In this document: one piece after another, positions 1 to 5,378 of the stretch | Layout: each line of letters opens with the position of its first letter | How positions within the stretch are numbered: the first letter of the stretch is position 1 | Assembly: GCA_029932835.1 (NCBI GenBank) | Contig: JAOZPI010000007.1 | Coordinates: 10,432-18,786, forward strand | Source: an archaeon | GTDB lineage: Archaea > Altiarchaeota > Altiarchaeia > JAFGQM01 | Direction: 5' to 3' | DNA: 8,355 nt | The notes under the pieces: model-generated | The model's database searches: none | What the model was told of the DNA's origin: nothing | What the model saw: only the letters and a program-made list of their open reading frames with translations | Translations under genes and position numbers: made by a program

Positions 1-2
1 AT

Positions 3-488
3 GCAATGAGCGATGTCACAAATGGGGGGCTTCGGGGGGATGCAAACGAAATATGCCATAGTGCAGGGGTGGGGATGGAATTCTGGGAAGATAGGATAAA
101 ACGGGTTGTAAACCACAAGATTTTGGATATGTTGTCGTCCCTGGGGATAGATTACCTTGGGGTTTCTCTAGACTCACTTCTTGTGTTTTGCCCGAAGAGG
201 GAGAGTGGGGAGATCATGGAGTCGCTGAGGAGGAACAAGGTGATTGTGGAGGAGGTTGGCAGGGTAGTGCGGGGAAACAAGGCTGTCCTTGATGGACGCC
301 CCTTTGCACCAAGATTTAGGGAATCTGCATACACGCGGATAAAACAGATAGTGGGGGAGAAAAAACCTGTAGATGAGGAGAGGTTCCAAAGAGGAGCTGT
401 GAAGGCGGCGAGGGAGGCAAAGAAAAAGATGGAGGAGGTGATTGAATATGTCAAGAAAAGCGCTGAAGGATCTGGGGATGAGGACTAA
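3..488 (+). CDS. AIR synthase-related protein (PurM/HypE/SelD-like), C-terminal part, 5' truncated by window
   Basis: The reading frame is open to the left edge, so the gene almost certainly begins upstream and only its last ~161 codons are visible; the ATG at 6 is probably internal. The visible part opens with DVTNGGLRGDA, the motif that begins the C-terminal domain in AIR-synthase/HypE/SelD-type ATP-binding proteins. It continues with GVGMEFWEDRIKRVVN, a GIDYLGVSLDSLLVF segment and FRESAYTRIKQIVGE, which I recognise from an archaeal AIR-synthase-related family of roughly 450 residues whose substrate is unknown. The last ~45 residues are charged and look helical, possibly coiled-coil (ERFQRGAVKAAREAKKKMEEV). 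The superfamily uses ATP to activate small substrates through a phosphate intermediate, but nothing visible identifies the substrate, and the N-terminal ATP-binding loop is outside the window. The 3' end overlaps the DUF447 start by 41 nt, so the two are probably co-transcribed. Superfamily assignment is firm; specific function is unknown. Confidence 0.85.
   Translation, partial: AMSDVTNGGLRGDANEICHSAGVGMEFWEDRIKRVVNHKILDMLSSLGIDYLGVSLDSLLVFCPKRESGEIMESLRRNKVIVEEVGRVVRGNKAVLDGRPFAPRFRESAYTRIKQIVGEKKPVDEERFQRGAVKAAREAKKKMEEVIEYVKKSAEGSGDED
431..440 (+). promoter_or_regulatory. Shine-Dalgarno for the DUF447 gene (decides the start)
   Basis: The purine block GGAGGAGGTG lies inside the end of the AIR-like gene and ends 7 nt before the ATG at 448. 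This is a near-perfect complement to the archaeal anti-Shine-Dalgarno sequence. It favours ATG 448 over the TTG at 442 and over the ATG at 478, which has only a weaker GGATCTGGGG upstream. Confidence 0.75.
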
Positions 489-960
489 TTGGATATACGA
501 GGTCCTGATGGAAACCGGAGGGATCCACAGGGCTCCCATGGGGGTGTGGACAGAAGACTTTGAAACTCTTGTTGTAGATATCTATCGGGATAGTAGCACT
601 TATACGAACCTGAAAAATGATCCAGATGGGGTAATATACCTTATTGATGATCCAAGATATCTCGTAGAGAGCAAGCATGTTGATTACTTTGCGAAGCTGA
701 ATTTCAGAGCAGTTGAGGCAGTTCCCGGAAACCCCACCAGGTTCGTGTGCACCATAGGGGAGATAAAAAGAAGGAGGGAGGGGAGCCCACTTAATAGGGC
801 CTTTGGCCTGTTTCTTGAATACCTGGTGGATGAATCAAGGAAAAAGATAGACCAAAGTGCTGCGGAAAGGGTAGAATACTACAAAAAAACCATACGCAAA
901 GTAGCTCCAGGATCTATTTATGAAACCTTGATAGACAGATTTGGAGGGGAAGATGGATAA
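448..960 (+). CDS. DUF447 family protein, predicted FMN-binding split barrel
   Basis: A 170-residue protein of the archaeal DUF447 family. Recognisable features are NWIYEVLMETGG (14-25), HRAPMGVWTED (27-37), the IYRDSSTYTNL stretch (45-55), a central beta-rich region, and a C-terminal helical part beginning NRAFGLFLEYLVDESR (116-131). Structural genomics work on the family shows an FMN-binding split-barrel fold, but no reaction is established. The length is close to, or slightly below, the usual family size. The start at 448 is chosen for its strong Shine-Dalgarno; ATG 478 would remove ten residues of poorly conserved N-terminus and remains possible. The gene overlaps the upstream gene by 41 nt and the beta-RFAP synthase by 8 nt, so it sits inside an operon. 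Its position next to a methanopterin gene suggests, but does not prove, a role in that pathway. Confidence 0.88.
   Translation: MSRKALKDLGMRTNWIYEVLMETGGIHRAPMGVWTEDFETLVVDIYRDSSTYTNLKNDPDGVIYLIDDPRYLVESKHVDYFAKLNFRAVEAVPGNPTRFVCTIGEIKRRREGSPLNRAFGLFLEYLVDESRKKIDQSAAERVEYYKKTIRKVAPGSIYETLIDRFGGEDG
943..949 (+). promoter_or_regulatory. Shine-Dalgarno for beta-RFAP synthase
   Basis: GGAGGGG lies in the last codons of the DUF447 gene, with 5 nt between the core GGAGG and the ATG at 953. It supports ATG 953 rather than the in-frame TTG at 941, which overlaps the site itself, or the ATG at 968, which is too far away. Confidence 0.65.
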
Positions 961-1960
961 TTCTCTTATGAGAAAGGAGATTAGGATTAGAACCCCTTCA
1001 CGCCTCCACCTATCACTTCTGGATATGAACGGGGGGATTGGCAGGGTAGATGGAGGGGTGGGAATAGCACTCATGGAGCCACACTTTGACCTCTCAATTA
1101 GGCGTGCTCGAGGCGTAAGTTGTGATACAGGGGAGGGGGAACTAAAGAGGACGGTTCTGGAGACTGCCAAGCGTGTATGCAAACTTCTCCATCTTCCTGG
1201 AGCAGAGATAAGAGTCAGGTCCACAATACCCCAGCATGTCGGATTTGGATCAAAAACGCAGCTGTATCTAGGCTTAGCCCGTGGGATATTGAACTCATGG
1301 GGTATTTATCTGCCAGTGAGGGAAATAGCCAGAATTGTGGGGAGGGGAGGAACGTCTGGAATAGGGGTAGCAGCGTTTCAATATGGAGGGTTTATAGTGG
1401 ATGGGGGACACTCAGCAGAAAAGGGATTTTTACCCTCTCATTTCTCCCAAGAGGAAGCTCCTCCTGTACTAATCAGACGCGACTTCCCGTGGTGGGTAGT
1501 CTGCGCATGGCCAAGGGGTAGGGGTGCGTTCGGAGCGGTGGAGAGGGGGGTATTTGAGAAATATTGTCCAATACCTGCGACCGATGTGGAAAAGGCCACA
1601 AGGATCGTTCTGATGAAGCTAATACCAGCGATTATTGAAGAAGATTTGAACGAATTTGGAAATGCAGTCAACATGCTTCAAAGAGTTGGCTTCAAGGCCA
1701 TTGAAAACAAATTGAAAAGGGGGAGCGTTGGAGCCATCTTGGAATATATTCAAAGAAACTCGGCTGGTGGTGGCCTGTCCTCCTTTGGCCCGGTTTGCTT
1801 TGGTCTATGCGAGAGCAGGGGGGAAGCAAGGATGTTAGAAGAGGACATCAGGGCGGAATTTGGGACCAATGCCTTGGTTACAAGAGGGAATAATACAGGG
1901 GCTGTGGCGATGGAGGGGAGACAAACCCAGAATATTCATGGAGGCCTCGGGATAAGATGA
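953..1960 (+). CDS. mptG: Beta-ribofuranosylaminobenzene 5'-phosphate (beta-RFAP) synthase, GHMP superfamily
   Basis: This enzyme condenses an arene carboxylate (4-aminobenzoate, or 4-hydroxybenzoate in methanogen work) with phosphoribosyl pyrophosphate, releasing CO2 and pyrophosphate and forming the C-riboside that becomes the aryl-ribitol arm of methanopterin. It is cytoplasmic. The 335-residue length is typical. Family signatures are RLHLSLLDMNGGIGRVDGG (17-35), the GHMP-type glycine loop IPQHVGFGSKTQ (92-103), GRGGTSGIGVAAFQ (130-143) followed by GGFIVDGGH (145-153), PRGRGAFGAVE (187-197), SSFGPVCFG (276-284) and the C-terminal TRGNNTGAV (310-318). No catalytic block looks damaged. It overlaps the DUF447 gene by 8 nt and the following protease gene by 4 nt, so it is in the middle of an operon. 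The start at 953 rests on the Shine-Dalgarno at 943-949. Identity is confident; the preferred acceptor cannot be read from sequence. Confidence 0.93.
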   Translation: MDNSLMRKEIRIRTPSRLHLSLLDMNGGIGRVDGGVGIALMEPHFDLSIRRARGVSCDTGEGELKRTVLETAKRVCKLLHLPGAEIRVRSTIPQHVGFGSKTQLYLGLARGILNSWGIYLPVREIARIVGRGGTSGIGVAAFQYGGFIVDGGHSAEKGFLPSHFSQEEAPPVLIRRDFPWWVVCAWPRGRGAFGAVERGVFEKYCPIPATDVEKATRIVLMKLIPAIIEEDLNEFGNAVNMLQRVGFKAIENKLKRGSVGAILEYIQRNSAGGGLSSFGPVCFGLCESRGEARMLEEDIRAEFGTNALVTRGNNTGAVAMEGRQTQNIHGGLGIR

Positions 1961-2835
1961 TACTAGAGGTCCTCTCCATGGCTCTGTTTTGCGGAGTGCT
2001 GATTTTTGCCAATTATGCCGAGAGAAGAAAGAGATACTGGCTAGCGGTTGGGATATTGGAGTATCTTGGCCTTGGTAGTGTGATAGCGGTGGGTATATTG
2101 TATTTGGAGACAGCACCGAAATTGGGGGTGTGTATCACCGTGTCTGGACTCCTCTCTATCCTCTTGCTATTCAGAGAGATTAGGGAAAGGCTCTCTTCTG
2201 TCATGGAGATTGATCCCGAGAGTAAGCTCCATACCCTGTCTCTAATCCTGTTTATTCTGTTGGTTGGGGCATTCTCTGGCATTCTCCTCTCTGTTGAGAC
2301 AACACGGATTTCTACTCTGAGGGTGGGAGTAGAGGACGTTGTAATACAAGATGTCGGATTTGTTTTTCTCTCTCTCTTTGGGGTTGGGTGGCTAACACGG
2401 AGATCTATAAGAGAGACCATAAGGAGGTTGGGAATCTCGTCCCTTGGACCCAAAGGGTTTCTTTCATCCGCAGGGTTTGTGGGTCTCATGTTTCTTGTTT
2501 CCGTTTTTGCAAGTTTGTTACTCCCCTCTTCTGGAGAGGACGCAACTGTAAAGGTTCTTGGTGGCGTCTCTATCCTATCTGCTGTTGTCATTTCTATCTC
2601 TGCTGGTCTCGGGGAAGAGCTGCTCTTCCGGGGTGCAATGCAGCCCAGATTCGGGATACTGCCATCTGCTTTTCTCTTCTCCCTTGTGCACCTCCAGTAT
2701 CCCCATCCAGTTCAGCTTTTTTCTCTTTTTCTTTTGGGAGTAATACTGGGATACGAAAGGAAGAGAATAAATACCACCGCCTCTATTGTAAGCCATATTG
2801 CGTATGACATCCTCTCCTTTTTGTCTATGATATAA
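1957..2835 (+). CDS. CPBP family intramembrane glutamic protease (Rce1/Abi-like)
   Basis: A 292-residue polytopic membrane protein with about eight to ten hydrophobic segments (for example near residues 28-50, 92-112, 167-190, 200-218, 232-246, 251-266 and 275-292). The three CPBP catalytic motifs are all present in the C-terminal half: EELLFR (220-225), FSLVH (241-245) and HIAYD (280-284), the last a HxxxD form of the usual HxxxN/D/B motif. The family includes CAAX prenyl proteases and bacteriocin-immunity proteins, and cleaves substrates within or near the membrane; archaeal members mostly lack known substrates. The ATG at 1957 overlaps the upstream TGA as ATGA, implying translational coupling, with GGAGG at 1940-1944 (12 nt away). 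An alternative ATG at 1978 has AGAGGT at 1965-1970 with ideal 7-nt spacing and would drop seven residues. Family assignment is firm; its connection to methanopterin synthesis is unexplained. Confidence 0.88.
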   Translation: MILEVLSMALFCGVLIFANYAERRKRYWLAVGILEYLGLGSVIAVGILYLETAPKLGVCITVSGLLSILLLFREIRERLSSVMEIDPESKLHTLSLILFILLVGAFSGILLSVETTRISTLRVGVEDVVIQDVGFVFLSLFGVGWLTRRSIRETIRRLGISSLGPKGFLSSAGFVGLMFLVSVFASLLLPSSGEDATVKVLGGVSILSAVVISISAGLGEELLFRGAMQPRFGILPSAFLFSLVHLQYPHPVQLFSLFLLGVILGYERKRINTTASIVSHIAYDILSFLSMI

Positions 2836-2850
2836 GAGGGGCTTAACAGA

Positions 2851-2858
2851 TTTATAAG
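2851..2858 (+). promoter_or_regulatory. TATA box of the chorismate-lyase-like gene
   Basis: TTTATAAG lies in the 45-nt gap after the protease gene, centred about 26 nt before the ATG at 2881. Archaeal transcription normally starts about 25-27 nt downstream of the TATA centre, so the mRNA should begin at or within a base or two of the A of the start codon. No Shine-Dalgarno precedes that ATG, consistent with a leaderless message. Confidence 0.65.
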
Positions 2859-2880
2859 AACATCAACAGAATATTGTAAT

Positions 2881-3384
2881 ATGGAAACCAAGAGGGGAAA
2901 GACCACCATAGAAATCATCAAATCCTTGGAAAAACAACGAAGATTAAGCCCGATAGAGCGTATAATAGCAACTACAACAGGCTCTGTTACGCAGATACTG
3001 GAAGCCTACCTGGGGGAAGAAGTGGGGATACACACCATAGAGCAGAGAGTAAAGGAAGCGGGAGAGATGGCTGAGGTGTTGGGAATTAGAAAGGGGGACA
3101 AGGTAAACTACCGCGTCGTGGAAATTAGGGGTAGGGGGGGAAGAGTCCTGATAAAAGCTGTGTCGTGGACTCCTCTGAAAAGGCTGAAAAACAGGTTCAA
3201 AGATGACCTGATGCGGGCTGATATTCCAATAGGGAAGATTCTTTTGAAGCACCAGATCGAGTCAAGAAGAGAGTTGCGAGATGTGAAAGTGGAGGGGGGC
3301 AGGATCAAGAGAACTTATGATATAATAAGCGATGGAGGTGTTCTAATGAGAATTGAAGAGGTTATTTACGGTGATGATTTTTAA
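2881..3384 (+). CDS. DUF98 family chorismate--pyruvate lyase-like protein
   Basis: A 167-residue protein of the DUF98 / chorismate lyase-like family (PF01947), whose characterised mycobacterial member Rv2949c cleaves chorismate into 4-hydroxybenzoate and pyruvate. Family features in order are LSPIERIIATTTGSV (22-36) leading to ILEAYLG (39-45), the Y-R-V strand with Arg78, PIGKILL (116-122), IESRRE (126-131), and a C-terminal RTYDIISDGG strand (144-153) ending in acidic RIEEVIY (157-163). Glu and Arg residues in the PIG/IESRRE region are probably part of the product carboxylate site, judged from the family pattern. In methanogens 4-hydroxybenzoate feeds beta-RFAP synthesis, and the beta-RFAP synthase gene lies two genes upstream, which supports this role. 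The gene has its own TATA box and is probably leaderless. Its stop overlaps the convergent minus-strand gene by 23 nt. A related DUF98 protein with another acid product is the main alternative. Confidence 0.82.
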   Translation: METKRGKTTIEIIKSLEKQRRLSPIERIIATTTGSVTQILEAYLGEEVGIHTIEQRVKEAGEMAEVLGIRKGDKVNYRVVEIRGRGGRVLIKAVSWTPLKRLKNRFKDDLMRADIPIGKILLKHQIESRRELRDVKVEGGRIKRTYDIISDGGVLMRIEEVIYGDDF

Positions 3385-4336
3385 ATCTCCTCTCTTTCGC
3401 AGTTGCAACTGAAGCTGCAAACGTTGCCAATGCGACCGCATCTTGTAGCGATTCTGGAGTCACATCCAGGAGGGATGTGGGTATGTATTCCTCTATAAAC
3501 TTCCCGTCCTTCCGTGGAAGGGTACCGTATTTTGTCTCAGTAGAACTATGCTGTGGCTTGTACAGGGGAATGTTGGGACCTACATGTTCTTCCAAGAATT
3601 TTTTCTTTTCTTCTGAGGCGTTCTCTGGGGTGTGAGCGTTGACCTTCGCTGCTGGAAGCCGCCCAACGTAGTAGGACAAGAGTGGTGTAGCTATATGTAC
3701 ATACGCTTCATTTTCATGTTCCTTTAACTTGTAGGATTCCCAGTTTCGTATCCCCTTTCTCTTTGTCCTTATATTGAAAAAGAGCTTCGCAATCTTTATC
3801 TCATCTCCCCCTGTGAGGAGACTTCTAGCAAAGGACGGGTCTATTGCATAGGTCCTGACTAGATACCTCTCAGCTATCCTCAGCTGGTCTGGTGTCATTA
3901 AATGGTATTGCTTTGGGAGGTTGGGAAGATCCCGCGGGGAGGTAACCCAACGCCCCCACTTTCTTACTCCGAGGAGATAAGAGGTCCCACCCAGAGTGGC
4001 TAGACCAGATACAGTTGCTCCCCAAATAGCGCGGTTTCTCTCATGCAGAGGGGGAAGATTACCAAGCAGAGCAGCAGCGGTTACAGAAGAGGTTCCAAGT
4101 CCCCGATGAAGCGCACCGCTCCTCCACCAGTAACCAGATCTGAGGAGTAACCTGTGTAAAAGAGGTCCCCTTTCTTTGGGATAGATGGAGGACTTCGGTC
4201 TTGTGACCCTTCCCTTTTCTCCATCCCTCCTCAATTTTCGGCCTTCTCTTGTCTTGGCTAATAGGCTCCCCAGCAGGTGTGCTGTCCCTTTGCCCCCTTT
4301 CTTTGCTGTTTTCCCTGATGTTCGTCTCTTTGGCAT
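3362..4336 (-). CDS. Hypothetical basic protein of unknown function, 324 aa
   Basis: I do not recognise this protein. It is a single open frame of 324 codons on the minus strand with archaeal-looking codon use (many AGG/AGA and ATA), and the other frames over this stretch hold only short ORFs, so it is probably a real gene. Three regions can be seen. Residues 1-68 are strongly basic (about 20 Lys/Arg against 4 acidic). Residues 79-124 hold two moderately hydrophobic, Gly/Ala/Thr-rich stretches (about 79-95 and 103-124) that could be a membrane or packed helical hairpin. Residues 140-324 look globular, with MTPDQLRIAERYLVRTYAIDPSFA (split here as MTPDQLRIAERYLV at 147-160, then RTYAIDPSFA at 161-170), an aromatic patch LLSYYVGRLP (219-228), and an Ala-rich C-terminal helix (298-313) before a basic tail. 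There is no cysteine and no obvious signal peptide. No Shine-Dalgarno precedes the ATG. Nucleic-acid binding or membrane association are guesses from charge and hydrophobicity only. Confidence 0.7.
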   Translation of the reverse strand: MPKRRTSGKTAKKGGKGTAHLLGSLLAKTREGRKLRRDGEKGRVTRPKSSIYPKERGPLLHRLLLRSGYWWRSGALHRGLGTSSVTAAALLGNLPPLHERNRAIWGATVSGLATLGGTSYLLGVRKWGRWVTSPRDLPNLPKQYHLMTPDQLRIAERYLVRTYAIDPSFARSLLTGGDEIKIAKLFFNIRTKRKGIRNWESYKLKEHENEAYVHIATPLLSYYVGRLPAAKVNAHTPENASEEKKKFLEEHVGPNIPLYKPQHSSTETKYGTLPRKDGKFIEEYIPTSLLDVTPESLQDAVALATFAASVATAKERRFKNHHRK

Positions 4337-4350
4337 TTTATCTGACTGGG

Positions 4351-4360
4351 TATTAAATAT
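4351..4360 (+). promoter_or_regulatory. TATA box of the DUF1464 gene
   Basis: TATTAAATAT is centred about 26 nt before the ATG at 4382, the spacing expected for a leaderless archaeal transcript, and no Shine-Dalgarno precedes the ATG. Read on the minus strand (ATATTTAATA) the same element is only about 20 nt from the divergent ATG at 4336, which is closer than usual. Confidence 0.55.
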
Positions 4361-4365
4361 AGGGT

Positions 4366-4375
4366 TAAAATATTA
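4366..4375 (-). promoter_or_regulatory. Possible TATA box of the minus-strand orphan gene
   Basis: On the minus strand this reads TAATATTTTA. Its centre is about 35 nt before the ATG at 4336, predicting a start near 4345 and a leader of about 9 nt. The A/T-rich element at 4351-4360 is the competing candidate, so the assignment is tentative. Confidence 0.4.
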
Positions 4376-4381
4376 AAAGCT

Positions 4382-5299
4382 ATGGAAACGGGATTGGTCC
4401 TTGGTATAGACCCAGGTACTAGCAGATGGGCGTTTACATTTATGGAACAGGGAAGAGTAGTGAGGGAAAGAATCGTTGACACTAAAACCATAAGAGAACA
4501 GCCCGGTCTTGCAACAAAAATCAGCAAGAGAGCTAAGATTGTAGTGGGGCCATCAGGATATGGAACCTCCATAAAACGAGTGAGTGAGTTAACACAACAC
4601 GATTTCTTTGAGATTCTTTTAAAGAGGGGGGGCGAGAGCATTGTGGGGGTAGAAGCTGTACTAAGGGAATTTATAAGGGAGAATATTAACGCGTATGTGG
4701 TCCCAGGTGTTAAACTCCTTCCTACAGTTCCAATAGAGAAAAAGAGGGGCAGGGTGGATATGGGAACACCGGATAAGCTATGTGCTGCTATAGCAGGGAT
4801 TGTGGAGCAAACAAGAAGAAGAAGAATACACTACAGCGAAGCCTCTCTCATCCTCGCGGAGTTTGGGCATGCGTTTGACGCCTTTGTGTCGGTAGCTGAG
4901 GGGAGGATAGTGGATGGGATAGGGGGAAGCATGTCCAGATCATCCGGGTTTTCTATAGATGGAGAGATATTATACCTCAAGGGCAAAATAGAGAAGGGGG
5001 AAGTAGGGAGGAAAGAGGAGGCAGATATCACAAAAGATGCTATCACAGACATCCAGACCCTCCTTTCTGAAAATCCAGGAGCGGAGATCTTGGTATCCGG
5101 CACTCGGTCCCGCAAGATTTTCCCAGAATTACGAAAGCGCCTTCAAAACGTTCGTCTTCTGCAGATAGGCTCCAGCAATGCAGCGTACGGAGCAGCAGTT
5201 ATAGGCGATGGGCTGTCTGGAGGAAGTTTTTCAGATCTCGTGGAGTTGCTGGAGATCAGGAAGGCTGGGGGCAGTAATTTGGATTATGTGGATTTGTGA
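4382..5299 (+). CDS. DUF1464 family protein (ASKHA-fold, butyrate/acetate kinase-like)
   Basis: A 305-residue member of the archaeal DUF1464 family (PF07318), predicted to share the acetate/sugar kinase-Hsp70-actin (ASKHA) fold. The N-terminal GIDPGTSRW (8-16) is a phosphate-1-like loop. PSGYG (57-61), MGTPDKLCAAIAGI (127-140) and a GHAFDAFVSVAEGRIVDGIG stretch (162-181) are family blocks, the last resembling the phosphate-2/connector region. VSGTRSRK (238-245) corresponds to the adenosine-binding region, and SNAAYGAAVIGDGLSGG (265-281) forms the C-terminal glycine-rich segment. ATP-dependent phosphotransfer is inferred from the fold; no substrate is known to me. The start is supported by the TATA box 26 nt upstream and by the GIDPGT loop falling at the usual distance from the N-terminus. 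It is followed by ileS after 79 nt and diverges from the minus-strand orphan gene. Family call is firm, function open. Confidence 0.85.
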   Translation: METGLVLGIDPGTSRWAFTFMEQGRVVRERIVDTKTIREQPGLATKISKRAKIVVGPSGYGTSIKRVSELTQHDFFEILLKRGGESIVGVEAVLREFIRENINAYVVPGVKLLPTVPIEKKRGRVDMGTPDKLCAAIAGIVEQTRRRRIHYSEASLILAEFGHAFDAFVSVAEGRIVDGIGGSMSRSSGFSIDGEILYLKGKIEKGEVGRKEEADITKDAITDIQTLLSENPGAEILVSGTRSRKIFPELRKRLQNVRLLQIGSSNAAYGAAVIGDGLSGGSFSDLVELLEIRKAGGSNLDYVDL

Positions 5300-5345
5300 G
5301 GAGAGAGGTGGGGAAATGAGGTAAAGTAGATAGGCGTCAATGTGT

Positions 5346-5355
5346 CTTTTTATTC
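5346..5355 (+). promoter_or_regulatory. Possible TATA box of ileS
   Basis: CTTTTTATTC lies in the 79-nt gap after the DUF1464 gene, centred about 28 nt before the ATG at 5379. It predicts transcription starting at or just before that ATG. It also lies inside the in-frame extension that starts at ATG 5340, which argues against that earlier start. The rest of the gap is purine-rich and shows nothing else I can name. Confidence 0.5.
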
Positions 5356-5378
5356 TTAGAAAATTCAAAATAAACCCT

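Noticed and set aside
2013..2591. 192-codon minus-strand ORF inside the CPBP gene
   Set aside because: It is antisense to a protease with all three catalytic motifs; its Ser/Thr/Pro-rich composition is typical of an antisense shadow.
3400..3411. Perfect 12-bp palindrome CAGTTGCAACTG
   Set aside because: It lies within the Ala/Val/Thr-rich coding end of the minus-strand gene, has no loop or second copy I could see, and is not placed like an operator.
4258..4641. 127-codon minus-strand ORF across the divergent promoter
   Set aside because: It overlaps two better-supported genes and the promoter region, and its translation matches nothing recognisable; a shadow frame.
5316..5324. Start-stop mini ORF ATGAGGTAA preceded by GGTGGGG, upstream of ileS
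   Set aside because: It is upstream of the predicted ileS TATA box, so it would not be in the ileS message; two codons in purine-rich DNA are likely chance.
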